Assembly: GCA_022823185.1 (NCBI GenBank)
Contig: JAJDXQ010000030.1
Coordinates: 62,001-126,000 of the forward strand
Direction: 5' to 3'
DNA: 64,000 bases
DNA from: Caldilineaceae bacterium
Lineage (GTDB): Bacteria > Chloroflexota > Anaerolineae > Caldilineales > Caldilineaceae
How positions within the stretch are numbered: position 1 is the first letter of the stretch; each line of letters opens with the position of its first letter. Below are positions 10,701 to 18,691 of the stretch, one piece after another. Below the pieces are notes generated by a model. The model was not told the origin of the DNA and ran no database searches. It saw only the letters and a program-made list of their open reading frames with translations. A program made the position numbers and the translations under genes.

Positions 10701-11862
10701 GCCCCTGGGTTGGGGTAGCGGTAGGCGTAGGCGTTTCGGTTGACGTCGGCGTATGCGCGCGTGTGTGCGTGTGAGTCGGGGTGGGCGACAGGACCGGCGT
10801 TGTCGTTTCAGTTGGCGTTGGCGTGTTTATTTGGGAGGAATGCGCGGGCGCGGTCGCGTTTACGAATTCGGACCAGGGGCTGGGGGGGCCGTCAGCGGCC
10901 AGCGCGCGGATTGAGTAATAGTAGGTCGTGCCGGCATTAAGGATGCTGTGCCTGTAGGCCGCGCCGGTGAGATTGCCATCGTCCAGCTGCTGCCAGCCGT
11001 TGACACTTTCCCATGTCCAAAGCTCGTATCGGACTGCGCCGGCGACGGTGTTCCAACTGAGGTCGATTGTATCTGGTCCGCTTGCGGCCGCGTGGAGGGT
11101 CGGCGCGGCCAGCGCCTGGGACGAGCCGGAAACGGTTACGGACTTCTGTTCCGACCAGTCGCTGGTCTTGCCGCTGGCGGCCACGGCGCGCACTGAGTAG
11201 TAGTAGGTCACGCCGGCGTTGAGGCTGCTGTGCGTGTGGAATGCGGCGGTCAGGTTGCCGTCGTCCAGCCGCTGCCAGCCGTTAGCGCTTTCCCATGCCC
11301 ACAGCTCATATCGGACCGCGCCGGCAACTTCTGTCCAGGTGAGCGCGACCGTGTAGGCGCCCGAGGCGGTCGCGGTAAGGGTTGGCACGGACAGTCCTGC
11401 GGGTGTTTGTGTTGGGGTAGGCGTTGGCGTAGGCGTCGCGGTCAGCCGGGCGAGCGCAGTTTCCTGCGCGAGCTGGGACCATGGACTGACTCTGTTCTCG
11501 GCGTCAATCGCGCGGACGAGGAAGTAGAGTGTCGTCCCGGCGGTATAGCCGAGAAAACCGTAGGCAGTTTGCGTGATCGGGCTTGACGAGGCGCGTTGCC
11601 AGCCGCCGGCGCCGATTCGAAACCAGACGTCGTACTCTGCGGCGCCCTGCACCGGTTCCCAGTAGAGGTTGGTCCAGCCGGGGCCCCGGGCCGTGGTCAG
11701 GACGGGCGCGGCGGGGCCGCCCGGGTCTCCGCCGGCGCCGGGGGACGGGGTTTCGTTTGTGGATTGGGCGTGCGAGACGCCAGCAATAAAGATGACGAGA
11801 AGCGCCAGCGATACAAGGGGAGCGAGCAGAAGGTGGAGGCGGGGCGCTCTGAATGGCGGCAT
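7711..11862 (-). CDS. Secreted FN3/LRR protein with C-terminal zinc-protease-like domain
   Basis: Very large exported protein, 1383 residues. A signal peptide (MPPFRAPRLHLLLAP, hydrophobic core, then SHAQS) sets the start at 11862 rather than at an in-frame ATG 132 bp upstream. Five fibronectin type III-like domains follow, separated by Thr-Pro-rich linkers. Next come an LRR N-cap near residue 680 and about 15 leucine-rich repeats of the plant-like LxxNxLSGxIPDL type (about 725-1057), then a sixth FN3 (about 1090-1184). The C-terminal ~200 residues contain HEFGH at 1284-1288 and a downstream EEYWAEMVQFWF, consistent with an HExxH gluzincin-like metalloprotease. It is probably a surface protein that binds and cleaves proteins; the protease family is uncertain. 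Confidence 0.85.
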   Translation of the reverse strand: MPPFRAPRLHLLLAPLVSLALLVIFIAGVSHAQSTNETPSPGAGGDPGGPAAPVLTTARGPGWTNLYWEPVQGAAEYDVWFRIGAGGWQRASSSPITQTAYGFLGYTAGTTLYFLVRAIDAENRVSPWSQLAQETALARLTATPTPTPTPTQTPAGLSVPTLTATASGAYTVALTWTEVAGAVRYELWAWESANGWQRLDDGNLTAAFHTHSSLNAGVTYYYSVRAVAASGKTSDWSEQKSVTVSGSSQALAAPTLHAAASGPDTIDLSWNTVAGAVRYELWTWESVNGWQQLDDGNLTGAAYRHSILNAGTTYYYSIRALAADGPPSPWSEFVNATAPAHSSQINTPTPTETTTPVLSPTPTHTHTRAHTPTSTETPTPTATPTQGPSPTPTQSPTATHTPTSGPSPTPTPTPTPQPLPGTGGDPGGPAAPVLTTTAGVNWIVLDWEPVAGAEMYEVRRRQGESGAWERPSNSPQTTTSYGFLGLDFRTTYYYIARSIDADGNVSDWSKLVHDTPTGRQSSTPTPTATPDATALPAPQLAAQATQTNAINLSWNAVPGAVSYILWTWWDHATGWQRLDDGNLTSTAYTHIDLTPGRTYHYAVSAVAANGTTSPWSAYPSATVPASAEFGPTSTPTATATPTATPTETPDTTNTPTATSTPTATSDNSHTPTPTATAPPPAPAAERAALVALYNATDGPNWRYNDNWLTNQPISTWYGVFTDSNGNVSQLILDRNALSGTLPDLSALTSLTRLDLARNDLSGQIPSLGAFVNLDNLDLAYNQFSGEIPDLSSLTNLRRIDLNDNELSGQIPDLSNLTSLNRLQLSSNKLSGQLPALDNLAALGQLLLSDNSLTGTVPDLSPLSRLNWIYLRRNQFSGTIPDLSSLRHLTRVDLSHNQFTGAIPEMGRLTILRWLYLSDNRLTGSIPDLSPLIKLEQLVLSSNQLTGPIPDFSTLTDLDHLDLADNQLTGEIPALDALYKLETLDLNANSLTGNLPDLSALTELVWLDLSDNQLTGPILNLNHITSLRLIDLGNNLLRGPFPDLSLLPNLRSLSLTGNQLCQPQGFSLAGSNTVVSNHLSSLRLSTCNSAETMLTPSVPQNLAATVGDGQVVLSWSAVSTAAGYELQAWDSTDRKWGPVGGALATTTYTHTVQTDGRNYYYQVRARDANDVRSAWSDRVYAAVVPSDFPPPPVALGFDLYFQKYLNVGGVIVVAPGEVSDAHMVQSRAIITGMISSRSDLLAIMAGKNTRIFIEVERSGGISNPGSTAWTVYLGSNDPNCNTFIHEFGHIVHYAISETAEGQTFNTRLHTLYQAAINAGKWSGLYASTKREEYWAEMVQFWFQGALPYPLNATYSKLEDYDPDAAELVEEIFGESATVPATCIP

Positions 11863-12119
11863 GGAAGAGTTTTCGTCGCTTGGGGGGTCTCGTTGTGCAG
11901 TCGCTGAGGCAGCTTTGGGATTCGGCACGCCGGCAAGTATTGTACATTGGTATTGTAGCGGCGCCGAACGGGGATTTTGTCGGGACGGGGACATTGTCTG
12001 AACGGGGATTTGGGGGGATTTAGGGGATTAGGGGGATGGGGGGAAACGGCAACGGCGGACGGCAACACCTTGTTGATCCATGGGGGGACAGGGAGTAGGG
12101 CAGAGGAAAGAGGCGGGGG

Positions 12120-12470
12120 TTAGGGGCGAGGGACCAGGGGCGATGGACCAGGGACCAGTCCAGTACTGACTTCATCAAATGATTTACCTGTCACCTCAAG
12201 ATAGATGGAATCTGCACACAGACTTGCTTTGTCTGTCCACCAGATTTCGCCAGAATCCCCAATTCTAACAGACTCAAAAATACCTTCTGTTTGCCAGTCG
12301 GCGAACAGCGGTTTGTTGACGCAATGGGACAGATCCACGACACCTTCAACTCCATCTGAATACTTAATCCAGATTCGATACCTGCCTCTTGCCTCCAAAT
12401 CCGTGACCCAAGGGAAATCGTACCCTTCTCGGTATGAATGAATCTCCATATCCTGGGTGGGGGTGGTCAC
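12120..12470 (-). CDS. DUF2442 domain protein
   Basis: Small protein of 116 residues with the DUF2442 pattern: an RIWIKYSDGVEGVVDLS strand, FESVRIGDSGEIWW, then SIYLEVTG. DUF2442 proteins often pair with DUF4160 and are suspected antitoxins, but no partner gene is next to it. The GTG start at 12470 follows AAGGAAAACT; an ATG at 12449 is an alternative. The last ~13 residues (GLVPGPSPLVPRP) are encoded by the GGACCAGGGAC-like repeat seen in nearby intergenic DNA, so the original stop may have been lost and the tail acquired. Confidence 0.7.
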   Translation of the reverse strand: MTTPTQDMEIHSYREGYDFPWVTDLEARGRYRIWIKYSDGVEGVVDLSHCVNKPLFADWQTEGIFESVRIGDSGEIWWTDKASLCADSIYLEVTGKSFDEVSTGLVPGPSPLVPRP

Positions 12471-12531
12471 AGTTTTCCTTTCTTTCCTATCGTCCTATTC
12501 TGTCCTATTGTTCAACCATAATACTTATCTC

Positions 12532-12561
12532 ATTGTAAACAGTTCAGCGCAAGTTTGTCAA
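12532..12561 (-). promoter_or_regulatory. Probable promoter of the DUF2442 gene
   Basis: On the minus strand a -35 TTGACA (12556-12561) and a -10 TACAAT (12532-12537) are spaced by 18 bp, giving a leader of about 55 nt before the GTG start at 12470. Confidence 0.5.
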
Positions 12562-12862
12562 AGCACGACGTGATTCTGGTGGGGGCGGGTTGAGTGTAGT
12601 CACCCACGAGAAACAACCAGGAGCGTCGCCGAAACCATTCTGCATCGCGCCCATATACCTGATGTGTTTGTTCCCAAAAACTGGAACACAGGCTAAGGAA
12701 AATCGTGGTGCGAGTCACCAAGCGAATGGAGGGGCAGAAGGAACTGTGGGCGATCTCGCGCCGGCTTCGCTGCGCCAGTTGCGCTGTGCTTTCAGGTTCG
12801 TTTTGCCTGGTTTTGTCGAAACGCGGGGATTGTAATCGGCAGGTGGTTCGGAGGAGGATGGA
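12562..12862. other. Intergenic stretch with no recognised gene
   Basis: About 300 bp. Short open frames exist on both strands (around 12530-12721 minus and 12590-12835 plus), but neither shows a family signature or a ribosome-binding site. It could be a decayed gene. Confidence 0.4.
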
Positions 12863-14068
12863 CTAGCTTGGCGCTGGGAAGAGGGGCAGCTGGCGGGCGG
12901 GCTGGCGGCCGTTGAGGAGGACGTAGGGGGCGGCTTTTTGGGGTGAGGGGACGCCGAGGGCGCGCAGGTGTTGGAGGTCGGTGAGGGCCCCTTGACGGCG
13001 GGCGCGGAGGATGCGGTCGGCGCTTTTGGGGCCGATGCCGGGGATGCGCAGGAGGGTCGGGCGGTCGGCGCGGTTGAGTTCGATGGGCGCGGCGCGCAGG
13101 TGGATGTCGGCCCAGGCCTGTTTGGGGTCTACGTCGAGGCGGAGGTTGTGGTCTGCGCCGAAGCCGATGTCCTCGGTGTCCCAGTTGTAATCGCGCAGGA
13201 GGAAGCTGGCCTGGTAGAGGCGGTGCTGCCGCTTGAGGGAGGCGGGGGGCAGGTTGTCGAAGGGGGTGTCTGGCACGGGGTAGAAGGAGGAGTAGTAGAC
13301 GCGGCTGAGGCGGGCCTGGCGGTAGAGCTTCTGGCTGAGGGAGACGATTTCCAGGTCGGTGTCGCCGACGGCGCCGACGACGAACTGGGTGACGGAGGAG
13401 GCGCGCACACGTTCGCGGCTGCGGATCTGTTCGGTCCAGAGGAGGCGCTGCATGAGGTCGTCCCAGAACTCTTTCTGGGGGGCGAGGCTGGCGAGGCGGC
13501 CCGGGGTGGCGCCCTCGAGGTTGATGGAGACACGGTCAGCGAGCTGCATGGTTCTGCGGACCTGTTCATAGTCTGAGCCGGGCATGATTTTGAGGTGGAT
13601 GTAACCGGGGTAGTTCCGTTTTTTGCGCAGAATCTCGGCTGTGTCGATAATTTTGTCCTGGGCTTTGACGCCGCCGCCGATGATGCCGGAGGAGAGGAAG
13701 AGGCCGTCAACAAGTCCGGCTTTGCGCATGCGGAGGAAGCCGTCGGCCATTTCATCGGGTTGGAGGGTGAGGCGCTCTGCGCTGCTGCGGCCGGCGCGGA
13801 AGGGGCAGTAGAAGCAGTTGCGCTCGCAGGCGGTGGTCATCATGGTGCGCAGGACCGGTTTGGGGCCGCGGGGGGTCATCACTTTCATGATGGAGCGGCG
13901 GAGGGAGGCGGCGTTTCGTTCGGCGCGGGTGGGTTTGGCTTGCGCGGGCGTGAAGCAGCCTGGGCGGGTGGCCTCGGCGTGGGGCGAGTCGCCGGCGGCT
14001 TCGTAGCCGTTGATTTCGCCGATGCGGGCGAGTTTTGCCATGGGTTCGAGTTGGATTTTGAAGTTCAT
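12863..14068 (-). CDS. Putative DNA modification/repair radical SAM protein
   Basis: Radical SAM enzyme of about 401 residues. The [4Fe-4S]/SAM motif CxxxCxxC is visible as CERNCFYC, followed by PFRAGRSS. The C-terminal part carries a helix-hairpin-helix ([19 protein letters not shown]), a DNA-binding element. This combination matches the 'rSAM linked to uracil-DNA glycosylase' family (TIGR03916 type), thought to act in DNA modification or repair; the reaction is unknown. No UDG-like partner gene lies adjacent. The ATG at 14068 lies almost at the predicted transcription start, so the mRNA may be leaderless; an ATG at 14041 is an alternative. The promoter holds an SOS-type operator. Confidence 0.85.
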   Translation of the reverse strand: MNFKIQLEPMAKLARIGEINGYEAAGDSPHAEATRPGCFTPAQAKPTRAERNAASLRRSIMKVMTPRGPKPVLRTMMTTACERNCFYCPFRAGRSSAERLTLQPDEMADGFLRMRKAGLVDGLFLSSGIIGGGVKAQDKIIDTAEILRKKRNYPGYIHLKIMPGSDYEQVRRTMQLADRVSINLEGATPGRLASLAPQKEFWDDLMQRLLWTEQIRSRERVRASSVTQFVVGAVGDTDLEIVSLSQKLYRQARLSRVYYSSFYPVPDTPFDNLPPASLKRQHRLYQASFLLRDYNWDTEDIGFGADHNLRLDVDPKQAWADIHLRAAPIELNRADRPTLLRIPGIGPKSADRILRARRQGALTDLQHLRALGVPSPQKAAPYVLLNGRQPARQLPLFPAPS

Positions 14069-14074
14069 AGGCAC

Positions 14075-14103
14075 AGTATACGAACGAATGTTCGATTTGT
14101 CAA
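14075..14103 (-). promoter_or_regulatory. Consensus promoter of the radical SAM gene
   Basis: Minus-strand -35 TTGACA (14098-14103) and -10 TATACT (14075-14080) with the ideal 17-bp spacer. The spacer is almost filled by the palindrome at 14081-14094. The predicted start of transcription is about 14068, at the first ATG. Confidence 0.8.
14081..14094. promoter_or_regulatory. LexA-type SOS box
   Basis: A perfect 14-bp palindrome CGAAC-GAAT-GTTCG, matching the Gram-positive-type (Cheo) LexA consensus CGAACNNNNGTTCG. It sits between the -35 and -10 elements of the radical SAM promoter, where a bound repressor would block RNA polymerase. It is also 25 bp upstream of dtd on the other strand. Confidence 0.75.
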
Positions 14104-14119
14104 GGTTGAAGGAGGCGGA

Positions 14120-14572
14120 ATGCGCGCTTTAGTGCAGCGGGTCAACCGGGCGAGCGTGAAGGTGGGCGGCGAAGAGGTTTCCCGGATTGGGAGAGGGTTC
14201 CTGGTGCTACTGGGGGTAGGGGAAGGGGATGGCGAGGCGGAGGCGGCGTGGCTGGCGCGAAAGATTGCAGGGTTGCGGTTGTTTGAGGACAGCGCCGGCA
14301 AGATGAACCTGGGGCTGGCGGATGTAGGCGGCGCGGCGCTGGCGGTGAGCCAGTTCACTCTGTACGGCGATGCGCGCAAGGGGCGGAGGCCGAGTTTTTC
14401 GCGGGCGGCGCGGCCGGAGCAGGCACAGGCGCTCTATGACCGGTTCTGCACGTTGCTGGAAGGGGAGGGCACGACGGTGGAGCGGGGCGTTTTTCAGGCA
14501 CATATGGAGGTTGCGCTGGTGAATGACGGGCCGGTGACGATTTGGTTGGAAACGGCGGAGGACGGGGATTAG
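14120..14572 (+). CDS. dtd: D-aminoacyl-tRNA deacylase
   Basis: Cytoplasmic quality-control enzyme that hydrolyses D-amino acids from mischarged tRNAs. It has 150 residues, the usual size. The N-terminal [13 protein letters not shown] and the active-site region SQFTLYG are characteristic, as is the C-terminal [10 protein letters not shown] (GP motif). AAGGAGG lies directly upstream of ATG 14120, and an upstream in-frame extension is antisense to the radical SAM gene. It is transcribed divergently from that gene, with only 51 bp between starts. Confidence 0.97.
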   Translation: MRALVQRVNRASVKVGGEEVSRIGRGFLVLLGVGEGDGEAEAAWLARKIAGLRLFEDSAGKMNLGLADVGGAALAVSQFTLYGDARKGRRPSFSRAARPEQAQALYDRFCTLLEGEGTTVERGVFQAHMEVALVNDGPVTIWLETAEDGD

Positions 14573-14925
14573 TGGACGGGGATTTGTCTGGACGGGGATT
14601 TGGGGAGGACTTGCTCTGGGTCGGGGGCACACACCGGGCGGCGGGGATGGGGGCAAGGCCACCGGGTCCTGGCACTGCCCCGCCCCGTGGATTAGGGAAT
14701 GGGCGGCTGGCGGCGTGCGGCTGGATGGGGACGGAGGCGGGACGCGAGGAGGGCGGGGCGCGGAGGGGCCGCCGACCCATGGCATGGCTACCTGGTAATA
14801 GGGCGGGGGTTGGGGGAGGCCCCGGAAGAGCAGGGGATAGGGGCGAGGAGCGAGGGGAACTGCAGGCGGTGGGGGGAATGGTGAGGGTTCGTTGGAGACT
14901 TTGAGGAGGAGAGGGAGGCGAGAGG
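14573..14925. other. G-rich intergenic region with repeat fragments
   Basis: About 350 bp of low-complexity G-rich DNA carrying GGACGGGGATTTGGGG motifs (also near 12000 and 25141) and a GAGGGGAACTGCAGG fragment of the dispersed repeat family. An open frame across it is compositionally driven and resembles no known protein. Confidence 0.6.
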
Positions 14926-15546
14926 ATGGCGAGCAAGTTGAGTACGGTGATTGCGGCGGCGCCGGAGACGGATCTGGCGGTGGTGGAGGCGATGGCTGAG
15001 CAGTTTGAGAGTTATATTCTGGGAGGCCAGGTATACCGGACTGTCGTGGTTCCGACGCCAGGGGACAGAAGGGGGGTGGCGGCGCGTCCGGTGCAGAGCA
15101 GCGGGGGAGATGTGCTGGCGCGGCTGCATAAGCTGGCAGCGCAGTCGGAGCTGCTGTCGCGGGAGCAGGCGCAGAGGGTTGCTGAGGCCAGGGGGGCGAT
15201 TGAGAAAGCGACGGCTCGGCTTCCTTCGCACTACCAGGCGCTGCTGCTGCGCGAGGCGCGGGCGCGGCTGAACAGTTTGAACTGGTTTCTGGATGATTGC
15301 AGCGAGAACCGGCGCGAGTGCCGTGTGCAGTATCCGTTTGAGATACGCAACCGGCAGCGGATCGCGGAGATCGCCAAGGCGCTGGAGGCGGAGAATGCGA
15401 GCGCGCTGGCGACGCAGGCGGCTGCGGTTGACCAGCGGTTGCAGGCGATGCTGACGGGCGGCGAGTTTGTGTGGGAGGCGGCGGTGGCGCACGTCTACCC
15501 GCGCGAGGCGTACTGGTATTTGTACGGATTGCCGGCACTGCAGTAG
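14926..15546 (+). CDS. Hypothetical protein
   Basis: A 206-residue soluble protein that I do not recognise. It is mostly helical in appearance, Ala/Glu/Arg-rich, with no signal peptide or transmembrane segment. A conserved-looking central segment contains NWFLDDCSENRRECRVQYPF, and the C-terminus has YPREAYWYLYGLP. A GAGGGAGGCGAGAGG ribosome-binding region precedes the ATG, and codon use matches the neighbours. It is followed by a convergent gene. Confidence 0.65.
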   Translation: MASKLSTVIAAAPETDLAVVEAMAEQFESYILGGQVYRTVVVPTPGDRRGVAARPVQSSGGDVLARLHKLAAQSELLSREQAQRVAEARGAIEKATARLPSHYQALLLREARARLNSLNWFLDDCSENRRECRVQYPFEIRNRQRIAEIAKALEAENASALATQAAAVDQRLQAMLTGGEFVWEAAVAHVYPREAYWYLYGLPALQ

Positions 15547-15576
15547 TCAGTGGTCAGTGGTGAGAACTGCGGGGGG

Positions 15577-16647
15577 TCAGGATGGTTTGAGCTGGAGGTG
15601 GATGGTGACTTCGTTGCGGTTGTGGAAGAGCTGGCGCATGTGAAGGATGGTGTAGCGCTGGCGGAGGATGGCGCGGGCTCGGTCGAGTGGGCGGGCGGTT
15701 TTGCCCAGTTTGAGGGTCATGACGGCTTCGGCGTGGGGATAGAGGTAGTCGGCGAAGGCGTTCATGAGGCGGGCGGAGTCCTGGGCGCTCATGCGCATAT
15801 CGTTTACGAGGAGGTCGAAGGAATCGGGCCCTTCGCGCAGGTATTCCGCGGCGGTCATGCGTTTGTGGCGGACGCCGCGGTCGTTGTTGAGGCGTGGATG
15901 GAGGGCGGCGGGGTCGACTGCGGTCACGTATTGCCCTTTTTGACGGAGGACGCGCGTCCATCCGCCCGGCGCGGCTCCGAGATCGAGGGCGACGCCGCCG
16001 GCGGGCAGTTCGATGCGAAAGGCTTCGAGGGCTTCGAGCATTTTGAACTCTGCGCGGCTGATCTGTTCTTTTTCGCGACGGAAGCGACGGACGCCGCCGG
16101 CCCAGTCTGAGATGTTGTGGGAGGCAAGTGAGAGGCCGATGAAGGCCAGCTGCCGGTGGTTTGCGGCGGCTGGCTTTTTTGATGCCGGCGGGGGCTGGGC
16201 GGGCGCGCAGACGATGGAGAGGATCTGGAAGGGCTGGCGCACGTCGAGCGGAGCGCTGGCAGCGCTGGTCAGGGCGGCGGCGACGGAGCGGTTGACGTCG
16301 AAGGGCTTGTAGGGGAGGTCGAGGAGGATCCGGCTCTGGACGGAGAAGCTGACTTCGGGGTCGAGGAGGGCGGCGTACTCGTCTACGACGGCATCGCTGA
16401 GGCGCGAGAGGTCTCTGGGCGTGGCGATGAGGGGGAATGTGAGGTCGACGGGGCAGATGTGGCGCGTGAAGATGGGGGGCTCGTCGATCCAGGTTTCGGC
16501 CAGGCCCCAGAAGCCTTCGTCGCAGTCGGCGAGGGAGACGCCGGGCGCGAGCTCGGCCAGGGGCAGGCCGTTGGCGCTGTCGCGGCGGAACTCTTCGAGG
16601 GCGAGGTGGGAGAATAGGGGGTCGGCGGTCAGGATGAGTTGGGGCAT
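15577..16647 (-). CDS. FtsJ-like SAM-dependent (rRNA) methyltransferase, RlmM-like
   Basis: About 356 residues. The C-terminal half is a Rossmann methyltransferase of the FtsJ/RrmJ type: the SAM-binding loop ALDLGAAPGGWTRVL, then LLVNDMRM and a later MTLKLGK, which give the K-D-K-like catalytic set of 2'-O-ribose methyltransferases. The N-terminal ~180 residues resemble the RlmM accessory domain. The likely target is 23S rRNA, by family. The ATG at 16647 is one base past the purB TGA (TGATATG), implying translational coupling with purB; the upstream in-frame start at 16713 would overlap purB by 65 bp. Confidence 0.8.
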   Translation of the reverse strand: MPQLILTADPLFSHLALEEFRRDSANGLPLAELAPGVSLADCDEGFWGLAETWIDEPPIFTRHICPVDLTFPLIATPRDLSRLSDAVVDEYAALLDPEVSFSVQSRILLDLPYKPFDVNRSVAAALTSAASAPLDVRQPFQILSIVCAPAQPPPASKKPAAANHRQLAFIGLSLASHNISDWAGGVRRFRREKEQISRAEFKMLEALEAFRIELPAGGVALDLGAAPGGWTRVLRQKGQYVTAVDPAALHPRLNNDRGVRHKRMTAAEYLREGPDSFDLLVNDMRMSAQDSARLMNAFADYLYPHAEAVMTLKLGKTARPLDRARAILRQRYTILHMRQLFHNRNEVTIHLQLKPS

Positions 16648-16648
16648 A

Positions 16649-18049
16649 TCAGCCGGTTTTTGCGCGGATGGCCCTGGCAATGTTGCGGGCGCGGAGGGGG
16701 GCGTCGCCGACATAGGCTGAGGCTTGGAGGAGGTTGTGGACGCGGCGCGGGGGCAGCAGATTGGTGATACGGGGGTCGGCGATCAGATTGTCGATGAGGG
16801 GATTGGGCTGTCCTTCCTGCAGGGCCTTCCAAGCGACCAGGCTTTGTTCGCGGATGAGTTCGTGGAGGCGCTGGCGGTCGCCGCCGGCTTTGACGGCCTC
16901 CATGAGGAGGCGTTCGGTGGCTGCGAAGACGCCGTAGTCGCGCAGGTTGCGGGCGGTGGGGCCGGGCCAGACGGTGACGCCTTCGAAGAGGCGCTGGCAG
17001 CGGGTGAGGACCTCGTCGGTGAGGAGGAAGGCTTCGGGCAGGTAGATGCGCCGGTTGGCGGAGTCGTCGAGGGTGCGCTCGAGGAGGTTGAGGGCGCTGT
17101 TGTCCCAGGCGATGCGGGGGAGGGCGGCGACCTGGCGGGTGAGGCTGTCGATGTTTTCGGCGGCGATTGGGTTGCGCTTGAAGGGCATGGCGCTGGAGCC
17201 GACCTGGCGTTCGCCGAAGGGTTCGCTCCACTCGCCGAAGGGGGGAGATTGGAGGATGCGGAGGTCGAAGGCGAATTTGTGGAGGCTGGCGCAGAGGCCG
17301 GCGAGGGCGTTGACGACGAGCCAGTCCTGTTTGCGGGGGTAGGTTTGGGTGGCTGCTTCGAAGGCGGGAAGGTCCAGCTTGTGCATGACGCGTTCTTCGA
17401 GTTGGCGGGGGGTGAAATCGCTGTCGGAAAGAAGCTGGTCGTAGCTGGCGCTGGTGCCGACGGCGCCCTTCATCCCTTTGCCGCGGATGTTGTTGCGGAC
17501 GCGCTGGAGCTCGTCGAGGTCGGCGAGGAGGTCCTGGCCGTGTTGGGCGAAGCGGTAGCCGACGGTGGTGGGTTCGGCGGGCTGGATGTGGGTGAAGGCG
17601 ATGGCAGGTGTATCGGCTGCGGCGGCGATGCGTCCGGCGAGAGCGGCGAGGGAGCGTTTTAGTCGTTCGATGACCAGGTCGAGGGCGGAACGGAGGCGGA
17701 GCGCGTCTACGTTGTCGAGGACATCCATAGAGGTGGCGCCGAGATGGATGATGGGGCCGCCGAAGGGGCACTGTTCGGCGTAGGTACGGATTTCGGCCAT
17801 GAGGTCGTGGCGGATTTCTTCTTCGATCTGCTGGGCGCGCTGGATGTCGATGTGATCCTGGCGGGCGCGCAGGTCGGCGACCTGTACCGCGGTGACGAGT
17901 CCGGCTTCGTACTGGGCTTCGGCGAGGGCGACCCAGACGCGGCGCATGAGCCTGCGCTTTTCGGTTTCGCTCCAGAGTTTGCGCATGAGGTCGCTGCCGT
18001 AGCGCCAGGTCAGGGGGGAGAGGTAGGTTTCGTGCGTGAAGGTGGTCAT
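16649..18049 (-). CDS. purB: Adenylosuccinate lyase
   Basis: Fumarase/aspartase superfamily enzyme (466 residues) that makes AICAR from SAICAR and AMP from adenylosuccinate. The signature loop GSSAMPFKRNP is present, as is the substrate-binding LGATSMDVLDN region. Start chosen at ATG 18049 (MTTFTHETYLSPLTWRYGS); a GTG at 18061 is possible. It is downstream of guaB-purA and a toxin-antitoxin pair, and coupled to the methyltransferase gene that follows. Confidence 0.95.
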   Translation of the reverse strand: MTTFTHETYLSPLTWRYGSDLMRKLWSETEKRRLMRRVWVALAEAQYEAGLVTAVQVADLRARQDHIDIQRAQQIEEEIRHDLMAEIRTYAEQCPFGGPIIHLGATSMDVLDNVDALRLRSALDLVIERLKRSLAALAGRIAAAADTPAIAFTHIQPAEPTTVGYRFAQHGQDLLADLDELQRVRNNIRGKGMKGAVGTSASYDQLLSDSDFTPRQLEERVMHKLDLPAFEAATQTYPRKQDWLVVNALAGLCASLHKFAFDLRILQSPPFGEWSEPFGERQVGSSAMPFKRNPIAAENIDSLTRQVAALPRIAWDNSALNLLERTLDDSANRRIYLPEAFLLTDEVLTRCQRLFEGVTVWPGPTARNLRDYGVFAATERLLMEAVKAGGDRQRLHELIREQSLVAWKALQEGQPNPLIDNLIADPRITNLLPPRRVHNLLQASAYVGDAPLRARNIARAIRAKTG

Positions 18050-18107
18050 GGGGAGAAGCACCAGGAGCGAGGGGAGAGGAGAGAGTTATAGGTGTTCGAC
18101 TCTAAAT

Positions 18108-18691
18108 TCATGCCTCTAAACATTGGCTCCTCTGCTTTTGTTCTACCGGCCTCAGCTGGTCCAGGAATGCCGATATGTCTCGATGCAGCAGATTGTGGAC
18201 CTGGCGCGCCTTCTGCAGGTTGGCCTGAAGCAGAAGCGGCTCGACGCCGGCCAAATAGGAATGACGAAAGAGGTGACGAAAACCTCGCAGAGCGTCGAGA
18301 AGAAGAAACGTCCCTTTGGTCAAGGGGGCCGGGCGTACGCCAGGAATGGATTGGGTCATGCGCTGAAGTAGAGCGATTTGCCAGCGTGCCTCATCACTGA
18401 TCTGATTTTCGAAGTGGGCCGCAATGAGGCGAGAGAGTTCTTCGATGGCATTGTAGGGCGGCGCGTCCGGCCTCCTCCGACCGCGTGTAGACCTCCAATG
18501 AGGCGAGAGAGTTCTTCGATGGCATAGTAGGCGTTATGGATCTGGAAGGCGATGCTCTCTGCCTGCATTTCGAGCGCGTCATCAGCATTGAAGTCGTTCG
18601 CTCGTTCTTCCAGCTTGACAAAGACATCGTCGATATGGGCGAGCTGCGCTGCGATATCTGACTCGAGGATCAGGAGTTCTTTGGCGTCCAA
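18108..18691 (-). pseudogene. HepT-like HEPN toxin, frameshifted by a 74-bp partial duplication
   Basis: The gene begins MDAKELLILESDIAAQL and keeps the reading frame to YYAIEELSRLI. A 74-bp insertion (two copies of AATGAGGCGAGAGAG... 74 bp apart) then shifts the frame. Removing exactly 74 bp restores a continuous protein of about 170 residues: SRLIAAHFENQISDEARWQ, then LLLDALRGFRHLFRHSY and on to a stop at 18108. The HEPN RNase/HepT motif Rx4HxY is intact in the second part (RHLFRHSY), but as sequenced the product would end without it. It overlaps the upstream MNT gene by 22 nt, as in mntA-hepT operons. Confidence 0.85.
18423..18525. repeat. 29-bp direct repeat causing the hepT frameshift
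   Basis: Identical 29-bp copies at 18423-18451 and 18497-18525 are offset by 74 bp, with 45 bp of unrelated sequence between. The copies are followed by similar TGTAGGGCG/AGTAGGCG. The offset is not a multiple of three. Confidence 0.9.

Noticed and set aside
12530..12835. Short open frames on both strands between the DUF2442 and radical SAM genes
   Set aside because: No start signal, no homology pattern that I can recognise; perhaps a decayed gene.
14542..14904. Open frame in the G-rich region before the 206-residue protein
   Set aside because: Low-complexity Gly/Arg-rich translation of intergenic repeats.
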